From contig NZ_JAMOIH010000004.1 in assembly GCF_024448955.1 (NCBI RefSeq), forward strand, positions 248,001 through 312,000: a stretch of DNA of 64,000 nt, given 5' to 3'. The first letter of the stretch is position 1; every line of letters begins with the position of its first letter. The stretch is from Stutzerimonas stutzeri (lineage in GTDB: Bacteria; Pseudomonadota; Gammaproteobacteria; Pseudomonadales; Pseudomonadaceae). The position numbers were made by a program, and so were the translations under genes. Positions 10,845-20,469 of the stretch are shown here, in pieces. Below the pieces are notes generated by a model, which saw only the letters and a list, made by a program, of their open reading frames with translations, did not search any database and had not been told where the DNA came from.

Positions 10845-10869
10845 GCCCGGCAGAAAATACCTGCCGGGC
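10845..10869. terminator. Hairpin between convergent xseA and terC-family gene
   Basis: A perfect 9-bp stem (GCCCGGCAG / CTGCCGGGC) with a 7-nt AAAATAC loop fills the 42-base convergent gap. It lacks a strong T run on either side. Confidence 0.55.
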
Positions 10870-10878
10870 CTTAGCCCC

Positions 10879-12453
10879 TTACCTCGCCGCGTCTTGTTCC
10901 TCGACCCGCTTGAGCAATAGCCCCGTGACGCGCCGGTCCTTGACCTCGGTGACGTGCAATCGCCAGTCGGCGTGCTCCACCTGGTCGCCGATCACCGGCA
11001 GACGATCGAGCAGACTCATCACCAGCCCGGACAGGGTCTGGTAGTCGTCGGTCGCCACCGCGCGAAAGCCGAGGCGCTCGCGCAGCACGGCGAGATTGAC
11101 CGCGCCGTTGATGCGATAGCCACCCTCGACCGGCTCGATATCCGGTCCCTCCACCTCGCTGGCATCAGGCAACTCGCCGGCAATCGCCTCGAGAATATCG
11201 GTCAGGGTCAGCAGGCCTTCGAAGCCACCGAATTCGTTGACCACGAAAGCGATGTGGGTCGAGGCGTGGCGCATCTGCTCCAGGGCGCTGAGCACCGTAC
11301 AGCTGTCGGGCAGGTTGATAGGCGCACGCACCAGCGGCTCGATCTCTGGCGCCTCGCCATTGAGCAGCGTCTTGAGCAGCTCCTTCTTGTGCACATAACC
11401 CAGCGGCTCGTCCGGCGAATCGCCACGGGCCACCACCAGACGCGAGTGCGGCGAGTTGAGCAGCGCCGCCTGAATGGTCGCGGGCTCGCCGTCGAGGTTG
11501 ATGCGGTCCACTTCCATGCGATCGGTCATCACCGTGCGGATGGACTGCTCGGCAAGATTGAGCACGCTGCTGATCATCACCCGCTCGCGGCGATTGAACA
11601 GCGAACCCGTCTGCGCCTGGCCACTCCGATCCACCATGTCGGCGATCTCGTCATCCACTTCGTCGGCTTCAAGTTTGCCGCCGAGCATACGCAGCACGGC
11701 GTGGGCGGTGCGCTCGCGCAGCGGGCGGGCGCCTTGTAGGCTGCGCTTGCGTCGCGAACGGGCCAGCTGGTTGAAGAACTCGATGGCGATGGAGAAGCCG
11801 ATGGCCGCGTACAGGTAGCCCTTCGGAATGTGATAGCCCAGGCCTTCGGCGGTGAGGCTGAAGCCGATCATCATCAAAAAGCCCAGACAGAGCATGATCA
11901 CCGTCGGCCGCGCATTGACGAAGGCGGTCAGCGGCTTGCTTGCCAGCAGCATCAGCGCCATGGAAATGACCACGGCGATCATCATCACCTGCAGGTGCTC
12001 GACCATGCCCACAGCAGTGATCACCGCATCGAGGGAGAACACCGCGTCGAGCACGATGATCTGCGCCACCACCGGCCAGAAGCGGGCGTAGGCCTTGCTG
12101 CCGGTGTGCTGGTGCATACGGCCTTCCAGCCGCTCGTGCAGCTCCATGGTCGCCTTGAACAACAGGAACAGGCCCCCGCCGAGCATGATCAGATCGCGCC
12201 CGGAGAAACTTTTGCCGAAGAGTTCGACCAACGGCTCGGTGAGCGTCACCAGCCAGGCGATGCTCGCCAACAGGCCCAGGCGCATCACCAGCGCCAGGCT
12301 CAAGCCGATGACTCGCGCACGGTCGCGCTGCTCGGGCGGCAACTTGTCCGCGAGGATGGCGATGAATACTAGGTTGTCGATGCCCAGGACGATTTCCAGG
12401 ACGATAAGCGTGAGAAGGCCCAGCCAGGCCGTAGGATCAGCGATCCATTCCAT
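10879..12453 (-). CDS. TerC-family membrane protein with CBS and CorC domains
   Basis: The protein has 524 residues from the ATG at 12453; an in-frame start at 12525 would add 24 unlikely residues. The N-terminal half is a TerC domain with about seven membrane segments and acidic motifs in membrane context ([13 protein letters not shown] and [15 protein letters not shown]). A CBS pair (about residues 300-410) and a CorC/HlyC-type C-terminal domain follow. The order matches E. coli YegH/YoaE-like proteins. TerC relatives such as Alx and MntP-like proteins have been linked to manganese export during folding of secreted proteins; applying that here is inference. Confidence 0.88.
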   Translation of the reverse strand: MEWIADPTAWLGLLTLIVLEIVLGIDNLVFIAILADKLPPEQRDRARVIGLSLALVMRLGLLASIAWLVTLTEPLVELFGKSFSGRDLIMLGGGLFLLFKATMELHERLEGRMHQHTGSKAYARFWPVVAQIIVLDAVFSLDAVITAVGMVEHLQVMMIAVVISMALMLLASKPLTAFVNARPTVIMLCLGFLMMIGFSLTAEGLGYHIPKGYLYAAIGFSIAIEFFNQLARSRRKRSLQGARPLRERTAHAVLRMLGGKLEADEVDDEIADMVDRSGQAQTGSLFNRRERVMISSVLNLAEQSIRTVMTDRMEVDRINLDGEPATIQAALLNSPHSRLVVARGDSPDEPLGYVHKKELLKTLLNGEAPEIEPLVRAPINLPDSCTVLSALEQMRHASTHIAFVVNEFGGFEGLLTLTDILEAIAGELPDASEVEGPDIEPVEGGYRINGAVNLAVLRERLGFRAVATDDYQTLSGLVMSLLDRLPVIGDQVEHADWRLHVTEVKDRRVTGLLLKRVEEQDAAR

Positions 12454-12784
12454 GTTTGCGGTCTCGTGTGGTGGACAGGTGGCGCAGTACGGCGCAAGCG
12501 GTGCACGCGTGGGATAACGCGACATCGGAGGTTGGAATGATCGAAAAATAGCAGCTGGAGAGCGCCGCGATCGTCATGGCCGACGATCGCGGCTGGGTAC
12601 AGGGAATGTTCATGGAACCCTTGGTGTAGATACGGGACCGAGAGAATAGTCAGCAGCGAGGAGCGCGTCACGGCCGATTGGTTACGAGTGTTTTCAGCCA
12701 GCCGCGCCGTAGGCCGCTACGCCGCGCCCTTCCCCCCGCCAGGCGTTTACGCGAGGATGGCCATTTCTCCAAGCGGATCCGCCC
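12454..12784. other. Divergent intergenic region with a perfect 11-bp hairpin
   Basis: This 331-base gap holds the 5' regions of the TerC-family gene (leftward) and the M23 peptidase gene (rightward). Positions 12565-12575 and 12582-12592 form a perfect 11-bp stem (CCGCGATCGTC) around ATGGCC. On the minus strand it lies about 110 bases before the terC start and is followed 14 bases later by a T5 run. I looked for a yybP-ykoY (manganese) riboswitch, which can precede terC genes, and did not recognise one. Confidence 0.5.
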
Positions 12785-13609
12785 ATGCCACGCGTCATCG
12801 TTTTCCTGCTTACGCTCGTGCTCACTCTTCCCGCCCTCGCCGAGGGCTTCATCACCCGTCTGTTGAACAAGCCGGTGCCAGGCGGTGTGGCAGTGGTCGA
12901 ACTGGGCGACGGCGTCGCCGCGCCGCAGGTGCGCTACCAGGGCAAACCGGCATTGGTGATCAGGGAGGACGGCCAGCGCTGGATTGCCATTCTCGGCATC
13001 CCGCTCACGATCAAACCCGGAACGCAGCAAGTGGAAGTCAATGGCAGCCCGAGCAGCTTTAAGGTCGGGCACCGCGAATACCGCGCCCAGCACATCACTC
13101 TAAAGAACCAGCGCCAGGTCAATCCGAACCCCGAGGACCTCAAGCGCATCGAGCGGGAACTGGCCGAGCAGACCGAGGCTTACCGCCAGTTCAGCCCCAA
13201 CCAGCCCAGCAACCTATTGTTCGACAAGCCCGTCGATGGCCCGTTGTCGTCGCCGTTCGGCCTGCGCCGCTTCTTCAATGGCGAGGAGCGCAACCCGCAT
13301 TCCGGGCTGGATTTCGCAGCCAGAACCGGTACGCCGATCAAGGCACCGGCGGCCGGCAAAGTGATCCTCACTGGTGACTATTTTTTCAATGGCAAGACGG
13401 TCTTCGTCGATCATGGCCAGGGGCTGATCAGCATGTTCTGCCACCTGTCCGAGATCGGGGTGAAGGTCGGCGACCCGCTCGGTCGCGGCGAAATACTGGG
13501 CAAGGTCGGCGCCACCGGCCGCGCCACCGGGCCGCATTTGCACTGGAACGTCAGCCTAAACGACACACGTGTCGATCCGTCGATTTTCATCGGCGCATTC
13601 AAACCCTGA
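12785..13609 (+). CDS. Secreted M23-family metallopeptidase
   Basis: A 274-residue protein with signal peptide RVIVFLLTLVLTLPALA and an LytM/M23 domain from about residue 155. Zinc ligands appear as HSGLD and HLHW, and PLSSPFGLRR marks the domain start. It probably cleaves peptidoglycan cross-bridges in the periplasm or regulates amidases. The N-terminal domain (residues 20-140) resembles the conserved part of P. aeruginosa PA3787-type peptidases. All zinc ligands are present, so it looks active, unlike degenerate EnvC/NlpD factors. Confidence 0.9.
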   Translation: MPRVIVFLLTLVLTLPALAEGFITRLLNKPVPGGVAVVELGDGVAAPQVRYQGKPALVIREDGQRWIAILGIPLTIKPGTQQVEVNGSPSSFKVGHREYRAQHITLKNQRQVNPNPEDLKRIERELAEQTEAYRQFSPNQPSNLLFDKPVDGPLSSPFGLRRFFNGEERNPHSGLDFAARTGTPIKAPAAGKVILTGDYFFNGKTVFVDHGQGLISMFCHLSEIGVKVGDPLGRGEILGKVGATGRATGPHLHWNVSLNDTRVDPSIFIGAFKP

Positions 13610-13633
13610 ACCACAATAAAAGGATCTACCGAC

Positions 13634-14176
13634 ATGCGTATCAAAGCCACGGAATCCACCCTGCTGATCATCGACATCCAGGAGCGCCTGCTGCCGGCCA
13701 TCCTCGACAGCGCCGCAATGATTGAGAACACCGCCTGGCTGCAGCAGATCGCGCGGCGGGTCGGCGTGCCCGCTCTGATCACCGAGCAGTACAGCAAGGG
13801 GCTGGGGCCGACCGCAGCCGTACTTCGCGAAGGCGTGGACCCCGCCTCCATTCTGGAAAAGATGGAATTCTCTTCGGCTGCCGACGGCGAACTGTTCAAG
13901 CGTCCCGGCGGGGATCGCAAGCAGTTCGTGATCTGCGGCTGCGAAACCCATGTCTGCGTCATGCAGACCGTGCTCGACCTGTTGGAACACGGCTGCCAGG
14001 TGTTCGTGGTCGAGGAAGCGGTCAGCTCGCGCCGCGCCTCCGACAAGGAGCTGGCGTTGCAGCGCATGCGCCAGGCCGGTGCGCAGATTGTCTCGCGCGA
14101 GATGGTCGCCTTCGAATGGATGGAGCGCGCCGGTACCGAACTGTTCAAGTCCATCAGCCGTGAATTCATTCGCTGA
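13634..14176 (+). CDS. Isochorismatase-like cysteine hydrolase
   Basis: A 180-residue cytosolic protein of the isochorismatase-like superfamily. The catalytic triad looks complete: Asp14 in IIDIQERL, Lys76 in LEKMEFS and Cys108 in CGCETHVCV. Relatives such as YcaC hydrolyse amides of uncertain identity. It begins 24 bases after the M23 peptidase gene, with AAAGGATCTACCGAC upstream. The two genes may form an operon, but no shared pathway is evident. Confidence 0.85.
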   Translation: MRIKATESTLLIIDIQERLLPAILDSAAMIENTAWLQQIARRVGVPALITEQYSKGLGPTAAVLREGVDPASILEKMEFSSAADGELFKRPGGDRKQFVICGCETHVCVMQTVLDLLEHGCQVFVVEEAVSSRRASDKELALQRMRQAGAQIVSREMVAFEWMERAGTELFKSISREFIR

Positions 14177-14286
14177 ACCGAACGGCAGTTCGTACCCATC
14201 CTCTGCCGGGACTGCATTGGCGGATTTTGTTAAGGTCCGCCTCCTTGCAGCACGCCCCCCTGTATCAAGTACCGATGGAGTATTGA

Positions 14287-15576
14287 ATGACTGACGAGTT
14301 TGCCGGCTGGCTGGGCTGGCTCAAAGCCCACCCCGAACTGCAAACGCTGGTCGCCTGTGCCGCGCTGATTTTTGCCGCCTGGCTGTCCAACTGGATCGTC
14401 AAGCGCATCCTGGTGCGTGGGCTCTATGGTCTGCTGCGCCATGCGCGCGATGCCGAATTGCAGGATTTCGGCATCATCAAACGGCTGTCCAATATCGTCC
14501 CAGCACTGGTGCTGTCGGTCGGTATCAATGCCGTGCCGGGGCTTCCGGAAGCCGCAGTGACCGTGGTGCGCAACGTCTGTGGCGGTTTTATCGTGCTGAC
14601 CATCGCCCTCGCTCTGGGCGCGGTGATGGACATCATCAACCTGCTCTACCAGCGCCGCTCCGACGCCCATCTGCACCCGATCAAGGGCTACTTGCAAGTG
14701 GTCAAGATCGTGCTCTACGCCATCGCCACCATCCTGATCATCGCCACCCTGATCGATCGCTCGCCGCTGATCCTGCTGTCCGGTCTCGGCGCCATGGCGG
14801 CGGTGCTGATGTTGATCTTCCAGGACACCCTGCTGTCTCTGGTGGCCAGCGTGCAGATCACCTCCAACGACCTGATCCGCGTCGGCGACTGGATCGAAAT
14901 GCCGCAGCTGAACGCCGATGGCGACGTAATCGACATTGCCCTGCACACGGTCAAGGTGCAGAACTGGGACAAGACCATCACGAGCATCCCGACCAAGCGC
15001 TTCATTTCCGATTCATTCAAGAACTGGCGCGGCATGCAGGAAAGTGGCGGCCGCCGGATCAAACGCAGCATCTTCCTCGACCAGCAAAGCGTGCACTTTC
15101 TCAGTGAGGAGGAATGCAAACACCTGCATCGTTTCAGCTTGCTGGAAGATTATCTGGCCGAGAAGCAGCGCGATATCGATGCCTGGAATACCAAGCTGGC
15201 CGAGCGTGGGCAGGAGCCGGTGAATACCCGGCGCATCACTAACATCGGCACCTTCCGCGCCTACGTCGAACGTTATGTACGCAGCCACCCCGGCATTCAT
15301 CAGAACATGACATTCATCGTGCGTCAGATGGCACCCACAGCCGATGGGCTACCGCTAGAGATCTACTGTTTCACCAACACCGTGAGCTGGGTGCCTTACG
15401 AGGCGATTCAGTCGGATATTTTCGATCACCTGCTATCGATCCTGCCGGAATTCGGCCTGCGGGTGTTCCAGCACCCGAGCGGGGCGGACATGAGGGGTTG
15501 GAGTGAATCGCTGACGCAGGGTGGCGCACCGGCGCTGCCCCAGCCAGAAAGGCATCCGGCCGAAGCGGCCGGCTAG
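14287..15576 (+). CDS. MscS-family mechanosensitive ion channel (YbdG-like)
   Basis: A 429-residue inner-membrane protein with about five N-terminal membrane helices and a pore-lining and beta-domain region (DTLLSLVASVQITSNDLIRVGDWIEM, about residues 178-203). A large cytosolic domain follows. Length and the extended C-terminal domain resemble E. coli YbdG, which opens under mild hypo-osmotic stress. GGAG precedes the ATG by about 7 bases. A 110-base gap from the hydrolase gene suggests its own promoter. Confidence 0.88.
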   Translation: MTDEFAGWLGWLKAHPELQTLVACAALIFAAWLSNWIVKRILVRGLYGLLRHARDAELQDFGIIKRLSNIVPALVLSVGINAVPGLPEAAVTVVRNVCGGFIVLTIALALGAVMDIINLLYQRRSDAHLHPIKGYLQVVKIVLYAIATILIIATLIDRSPLILLSGLGAMAAVLMLIFQDTLLSLVASVQITSNDLIRVGDWIEMPQLNADGDVIDIALHTVKVQNWDKTITSIPTKRFISDSFKNWRGMQESGGRRIKRSIFLDQQSVHFLSEEECKHLHRFSLLEDYLAEKQRDIDAWNTKLAERGQEPVNTRRITNIGTFRAYVERYVRSHPGIHQNMTFIVRQMAPTADGLPLEIYCFTNTVSWVPYEAIQSDIFDHLLSILPEFGLRVFQHPSGADMRGWSESLTQGGAPALPQPERHPAEAAG

Positions 15577-15664
15577 CTGTAGAATCACGAAGACGCAGGC
15601 GCTGCCCATGCAGGCATCTCTGATACATGGGCAACAATCCGCTTCACAACCTCAACCTACGTCC

Positions 15665-15685
15665 AAGGCGGAAAATCCCCGCCTT
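15665..15685 (-). terminator. Small hairpin beyond oprC
   Basis: A 7-bp stem (AAGGCGG / CCGCCTT) with a 7-nt loop lies 16 bases past the oprC stop. It has no strong T run, so it may be a weak or Rho-assisted end. Confidence 0.4.
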
Positions 15686-15700
15686 CCTCCAAGCGACCAA

Positions 15701-17803
15701 TCAGAAGCTCATATCGACACGCGCCCACCAGATGCGACCCGGCTCGTTGATGCGCTCATCCGCTGACAGGCCGATACCGGCATTGCCGGCCTGGTTGAGG
15801 TGCTCGCTGTAGGCCTTGTCGAACAGGTTGTCGATACCGGTGCTGAGCTTGAAGTTCTGGTTCAGGCGATAGGCGCCGTTGAGCGAGAACACGCCGAAGC
15901 CCGAGCTTTCGTGGAAGTCCTTGCTGGTCACGTTACCTTTGTTCTCGGCCACGCGATTCTGCGCCGTCACCACGCGCCACAGACCGGCCGCGCTCCAGTC
16001 GCCCTGCTCGTAGGTCAGGCCCAGGCGGCCTTCGAGTGGTGGCATCTGTGGTAACGCTTCGCCATCGGAGCTGTTCTTGCCCCAGGCGTAGGCCAGGCTG
16101 GCATCGGTTTTCCAATTGGAATTCAGGCGATAGCTGGCGCCCAGTTCACCGCCCATGATGCGTGCGTCGATATTGTCGGCGCTCGAGGTGGACATGCCCA
16201 TCATGTTGGTCTGGTAGCTGAACAGGATGTAATCGCGCACCTGCCCGACATAGGCCGACGCCCAAGCCTCGAGCGGGCCCTGGTTGTACTGGAGGCCGAA
16301 GTCCAGCTGGGTGGTCTTTTCCGGTTGCACGTTGGCGAAGGCGGCGGCGCCGCCCGAGAACAGCTCCCAGTAATCAGGGAAACGTTGGGTATGGCCGAGG
16401 CCCACATAAGCCGTCGCGGGAAGCGATTGCAGATCATGCTCGTAGCGCAAGAAACCGCTCGGCAGGTTGTCACTGCGGCTATCGCCAGCGGATGGGCCAC
16501 TGCTGCGGTAATCCTTGGCGGCGGCATGATCCAGGCGTGCGCCGCCGATTATGCGGCCGTCGTCATTCAGGTCACGGGTCAGCTCGCCGAACAGGCCGTA
16601 GTTATGGAAGTCGGCATCCTTGTCCCAGGCGAAGCGGTCATGCTCGGTGAGCGTGCCGGTCATCATGTCGTAGCTGGAGTTGCGCTTGCGGTGCTCGTTG
16701 CGCTGGGCGTCCACACCCGCCACCAGCTCGTAGTCGTTCCACTGCCAGGTCGCGGCGAGCCGTCCGCCCAGGGTACGGCGATCGACGTTGCTGGCCATGG
16801 GATTGGCCATCATGCCCATGCCTGAAGGCGTGCGCAGGCTGTAGTTGTCCATCACGTGATCGGCGTAATTGTAGTAGATCCGTGCTTCGATCTTCTGCAG
16901 CACCTCGCCGATATTGTCCCGCTCGAAACGCAGGGCCACGCTCTCGCGCTCGAACTGGCTGCCATCCATGCCACGCCCGGCATAGGCCGCCTCACCATCG
17001 CCGCGCCCGACCGTCAGTTCCAGTAGCGTGTCTTCGTCCGGCGTCCAACCGAGCACCAGGTCGGTGCTCCACTTGTCCCAGCGCGAATGCACCCGGTCGC
17101 CATTACCGTCCTGGTAATCATCCGAATCCGAACGATTGGCCATCAGGCGGATATAGCCCTGCTCGCCGCCCGTGGCGGCATCGATAGTGCGATCGAAACG
17201 ACCATCGGAGCCGACTAGAAAGCTGGCATCGACGCGCCCACCCAGCTCGTTGAAGTTTTCCGGATCACGCTCGAAAAGAATCGTCGCCGCCGAGTTGCCC
17301 GCGCCCCAGAGCACGGTCTGCGGCCCCTTTATGACCGTCAGCGAGTCGTAATTCTCCGGCGTGATGTAGGAGCTGGGCGAGTCCATCCGGCTTGGGCAGG
17401 CACCCAGCATCTCGGCGCCGTTGGCCAGCAACTTCAGGCGCGAACCGAACATGCCGCGAAACACCGGATCGCTGTTGGAGCCACCGCCACGCACTGCCGA
17501 GAAACCGGGAATGGTCTGCAGGTAATCGCCCGCATCGCTGGCCGGCACCGGCTGGCGCGGTATCTTCGGATCGGTGACCACGGTCAGCGGCGACTGCTGG
17601 GCGACGCCAGTGATGACCATCGGCGTGAGTTCGACGGAGCCATGATGATGGGCGTGATCGGCCTGCTCGGCCGCGAGCACTCCGCTGGCGAACATCCCCA
17701 GCAGAGCGGCATGGGCAACCTGCCAACGCAGGCGGGACGGTTGGATCGAAAAGTTATCGGACAGGCAGGCACGCGCCTGACGGCCACGGGTATGACGGGT
17801 CAT
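15701..17803 (-). CDS. oprC: TonB-dependent copper receptor OprC
   Basis: A 700-residue outer-membrane receptor; the ATG at 17803 was chosen over 17857. After the signal region comes a histidine cluster (HAHHHG), then a plug domain (about residues 60-190) and a beta barrel ending in FDKAYSEHLN and WWARVDMSF, whose terminal Phe is typical for barrel assembly. The copper-binding pattern known for P. aeruginosa OprC, CxxxM plus HxM, is present as Cys136/Met140 (ACPSRM) and His316/Met318 (DHVM). A DUF2946 gene lies just upstream on the same strand and is probably co-transcribed. Confidence 0.93.
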   Translation of the reverse strand: MTRHTRGRQARACLSDNFSIQPSRLRWQVAHAALLGMFASGVLAAEQADHAHHHGSVELTPMVITGVAQQSPLTVVTDPKIPRQPVPASDAGDYLQTIPGFSAVRGGGSNSDPVFRGMFGSRLKLLANGAEMLGACPSRMDSPSSYITPENYDSLTVIKGPQTVLWGAGNSAATILFERDPENFNELGGRVDASFLVGSDGRFDRTIDAATGGEQGYIRLMANRSDSDDYQDGNGDRVHSRWDKWSTDLVLGWTPDEDTLLELTVGRGDGEAAYAGRGMDGSQFERESVALRFERDNIGEVLQKIEARIYYNYADHVMDNYSLRTPSGMGMMANPMASNVDRRTLGGRLAATWQWNDYELVAGVDAQRNEHRKRNSSYDMMTGTLTEHDRFAWDKDADFHNYGLFGELTRDLNDDGRIIGGARLDHAAAKDYRSSGPSAGDSRSDNLPSGFLRYEHDLQSLPATAYVGLGHTQRFPDYWELFSGGAAAFANVQPEKTTQLDFGLQYNQGPLEAWASAYVGQVRDYILFSYQTNMMGMSTSSADNIDARIMGGELGASYRLNSNWKTDASLAYAWGKNSSDGEALPQMPPLEGRLGLTYEQGDWSAAGLWRVVTAQNRVAENKGNVTSKDFHESSGFGVFSLNGAYRLNQNFKLSTGIDNLFDKAYSEHLNQAGNAGIGLSADERINEPGRIWWARVDMSF

Positions 17804-17856
17804 GTGAATTTCCACTTCAATGTTTGGGTACAGCCGTGGCGACACGGCTCCAGGCA

Positions 17857-18249
17857 TCAGCTGTGGAAAAACGGGGGAGCGCGTGCGTAGCCGCTGCTGC
17901 GACGCAGCGCCGGGATCAGCGGCGCGTCGGGAAGGGAGAGGAAATGCTCAGGCTCATGCCGAGGCAAGGCCAGATCGAGGGCAAGCGTCAGCGGCGGGTT
18001 GAGCGTCAGCAGCTCGCAATAACCGCAGAGCTCCAGCGCCGCCAACCAGGCGGGTTCAGTGCCCGATGCCTGCCGGTGATGACCGTGTGCCGGCGAAGAC
18101 TCATGGCCGGCATGCTGATGGTGCTCGCCGATCGGCGCAGCGGCGGTTTGCGCCGCCTGTATTGCCGAGTACAACGGGCCGACATGAATCATCAGCATGG
18201 CGAATAGGCCAAGCCAGATATTCGATGTCGAAAGCCGTTTGCGTGTCAC
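17857..18249 (-). CDS. DUF2946 histidine-rich membrane-associated protein
   Basis: I prefer the GTG at 18249 (130 residues) because AAGGAT lies 6 bases upstream; the same frame is open to an ATG at 18372. The N-terminal helix (NIWLGLFAMLMIHVGPLYSAI) looks like a signal or anchor. A histidine-rich stretch (GEHHQHAGHE, HGHHRQ) and LCGYCELL follow, and the end YARAPPFF is typical of DUF2946. It is 53 bases upstream of oprC, and such proteins commonly accompany copper genes. A role in handling copper beside OprC is inference. The function is unknown. Confidence 0.8.
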   Translation of the reverse strand: MTRKRLSTSNIWLGLFAMLMIHVGPLYSAIQAAQTAAAPIGEHHQHAGHESSPAHGHHRQASGTEPAWLAALELCGYCELLTLNPPLTLALDLALPRHEPEHFLSLPDAPLIPALRRSSGYARAPPFFHS

Positions 18250-18543
18250 CGGCAAATCCTTGTTAACAGTGCCCTGGCTCTGCTGAACCGGTGCCTGATG
18301 ATCGCACGCTCGGTTTGCCGAAGCGGCTGCGACATGAAGCCGCAAAAGTTTCGAGCAAGCAAGCGCAAGCAAGAACGAAATTATCAGCAGTAAATCTCGA
18401 CAAACTTATCCATCAAAGCAGTTCATACCAATTTTTTGGCAACTGTTGCACGACTCCGCCAGAAAGGACTAAGTTTCCACCATAACCAGCCGGCAAAACC
18501 GGTCCCGACTGCTGTCGCCACGAGCGAGCCCCAAGGAAACGCC

Positions 18544-20214
18544 ATGACCATGCTCAAAGATCCGTCGAAAAAATATCGCGCCTTCGCCCCCATCGATATT
18601 GCTGACCGTACCTGGCCATCGAAGACCATCACCCAGGCGCCGATCTGGCTCAGCTCCGACCTGCGCGACGGTAATCAGTCGCTGATCGAGCCGATGGATG
18701 CAGCGAAGAAGATGCGGTTCTTCAAGACGCTGGTCGCGGTGGGCGTAAAGGAAATCGAAGTGGGCTTCCCCTCGGCCTCGCAGACCGATTTTGACTTCGT
18801 CCGCGAGCTGATCGAGGGCGGGCACATTCCCGGTGACGTCACCATCCAGGTGTTGACCCAGGCGCGCGAGGATCTGATCACCCGTACCTTCGAATCGCTC
18901 AAAGGCGCCAAGCAGGCCATCGTCCACTATTACAACGCCACCGCGCCGAGCTTCCGTCGCATCGTTTTCAATCAGGACAAGGCTGGCGTGGTGGGCATCG
19001 CCGTCAACGCGGCGCAGGTCATCAAGCGCCTGGCCGGCGCGGCGCCGGAAACCGACTGGCGCTTTGAGTATTCGCCCGAAGTGTTCAGCTCCACCGAGAC
19101 CGATTTCGCCGTCGAAGTGTGCAACGCGGTGATCGAGGTGTTCCAGCCGACGCCCGCGCACAAGCTGATCCTCAACCTGCCGGCCACCATCGAGGCGGCC
19201 ACCCCGAATATCTACGCTGACCAGATCGAGTATTTCGGTCGCCATATCAACAAACGCGACAGCGTGCTGATCAGCCTGCATACCCACAACGACCGCGGCA
19301 CCGGCGTGGCCGCCACCGAGCTGGGCCTGATGGCCGGCGCCGATCGCGTCGAAGGCTGCCTGTTCGGCAATGGCGAGCGCACCGGCAACGTCGATCTGGT
19401 GACCGTGGCGCTGAACATGTACACCCAGGGTGTCGATCCGCAGCTGGATTTCTCCGACATCGACGCCGTGCGCAAGGTGGTCGAGGAATGCAACCAGTTG
19501 CCGGTGCACCCGCGCCATCCCTACGTCGGCGATCTGGTACACACCGCCTTCTCCGGCTCGCATCAGGATGCGATCCGCAAGGGCTTCGCCGTGCAGAAGG
19601 CCGACGAGCTGTGGGAAGTGCCCTACCTGCCGATCGACCCGGCCGATATCGGCCGCAGCTACGAAGCGGTGATCCGCGTCAACAGCCAGTCCGGTAAGGG
19701 CGGCATCACTTATCTGCTCGAGCAGGAATACGGCATCAGCCTGCCGCGGCGCATGCAGATCGAGTTCAGCCAGGTGGTACAGAAGGAAACCGACCGCCTC
19801 GGCCTGGAGATGAGCGCCGCGCAGATCTATGCACTGCTGGAAGCCGAATACCTGCAAGCCGTCACGCCCTACGCGCTCAAGGGCCATCGCCTGCAGGAAG
19901 AGAATGGCACCAGCGCGCTTGAAGTGGAGGTCATCAACGAAGGCGCAACCCTGAACCTGCGCGGCATCGGCAAAGGCCCGCTGGAGGCGCTGGTCGCGGC
20001 ACTGCCGGTCAAGCTGGAAATCATGGACTATCACGAACACGCCATCGGCGCCGGCAGCCATGCCAGGGCCGCGGCCTATATCGAGGTGCGCCTGGACGGC
20101 GAACGTCCGCTGCATGGCATCGGCATCGACGAAAACATCACCACGGCGAGCATCCGTGCCCTGTTCAGCGCATTGAACCGTGCGGTGCGAGAGGCCGAGG
20201 CGAAGGCAGCCTGA
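18544..20214 (+). CDS. leuA: 2-Isopropylmalate synthase
   Basis: LeuA condenses acetyl-CoA with 2-ketoisovalerate, the first committed step to leucine. The ATG at 18544 has CAAGGAAA upstream and gives 556 residues, the usual length of the long pseudomonad form; the frame is open to 18436. Motifs are [20 protein letters not shown] (metal ligands) and NGERTGNVD. The C-terminal LeuA dimer (leucine feedback) domain starts near residue 430. The 5' region shows no leucine-rich leader peptide, so I cannot propose attenuation. Confidence 0.97.
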   Translation: MTMLKDPSKKYRAFAPIDIADRTWPSKTITQAPIWLSSDLRDGNQSLIEPMDAAKKMRFFKTLVAVGVKEIEVGFPSASQTDFDFVRELIEGGHIPGDVTIQVLTQAREDLITRTFESLKGAKQAIVHYYNATAPSFRRIVFNQDKAGVVGIAVNAAQVIKRLAGAAPETDWRFEYSPEVFSSTETDFAVEVCNAVIEVFQPTPAHKLILNLPATIEAATPNIYADQIEYFGRHINKRDSVLISLHTHNDRGTGVAATELGLMAGADRVEGCLFGNGERTGNVDLVTVALNMYTQGVDPQLDFSDIDAVRKVVEECNQLPVHPRHPYVGDLVHTAFSGSHQDAIRKGFAVQKADELWEVPYLPIDPADIGRSYEAVIRVNSQSGKGGITYLLEQEYGISLPRRMQIEFSQVVQKETDRLGLEMSAAQIYALLEAEYLQAVTPYALKGHRLQEENGTSALEVEVINEGATLNLRGIGKGPLEALVAALPVKLEIMDYHEHAIGAGSHARAAAYIEVRLDGERPLHGIGIDENITTASIRALFSALNRAVREAEAKAA

Positions 20215-20222
20215 TCCTGCCC

Positions 20223-20250
20223 GGCGAGCCCCGACGGGCTCGCCGCTTTC
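20223..20250 (+). terminator. Terminator after leuA
   Basis: A perfect 9-bp stem (GGCGAGCCC / GGGCTCGCC) with a CGAC loop is followed by GCTTTCC. It lies 8 bases past the leuA stop codon. Confidence 0.65.
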
Positions 20251-20277
20251 CCACTCCGGAGGATGTGCACTCCCGAG

Positions 20278-20305
20278 CTCTGGGTGTGCATCGACACACC
20301 CAGAG
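20278..20305. repeat. Perfect 11-bp palindrome downstream of leuA
   Basis: CTCTGGGTGTG (20278-20288) pairs exactly with CACACCCAGAG (20295-20305) around CATCGA. It is separate from both the terminator and the REP-type units that flank it. It has no T run. Confidence 0.6.
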
Positions 20306-20308
20306 TGG

Positions 20309-20418
20309 CTCCGCTTCAGCCCACCAAAGTCCGCTCCAGCCGGTGGGCTAAAGCCCACCCTACTTTCGACCACGGACCGTACCTGTGAAGCAACCCGCTT
20401 CCGGTATTCGGCCCACCT
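20309..20418. repeat. REP-type palindromic doublet, copy A
   Basis: The unit begins GCTTCAGCCCACC, passes a short spacer ending CCAGCC, and reaches the perfect palindrome GGTGGGCT-AA-AGCCCACC (20342-20359). CTACTTTCGA and GAAGCAACCCGCTTCCGG then follow. Copy B at 20470-20560 has the same order. This looks like a paired REP/BIME element of the kind mobilised by RAYT transposases in pseudomonads. No RAYT gene is in the window. Confidence 0.75.
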
Positions 20419-20469
20419 ACGAATGGGGGATTATGGAGTGTCAAGCGTCGCCTCATGGTCTAGCACCTT

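Noticed and set aside
12454-12784. yybP-ykoY manganese riboswitch before the TerC-family gene
   Set aside because: I could not find the conserved internal-loop sequences; only a plain perfect hairpin is present.
18373-18543. Leucine-rich attenuator peptide before leuA
   Set aside because: Frames in this leader contain no run of leucine codons, and no paired terminator/antiterminator was evident.
18469-20373. 634-codon open frame antisense to leuA
   Set aside because: It mirrors the leuA codon pattern in GC-rich DNA, has no recognisable domain, and leuA is unambiguous on the other strand.
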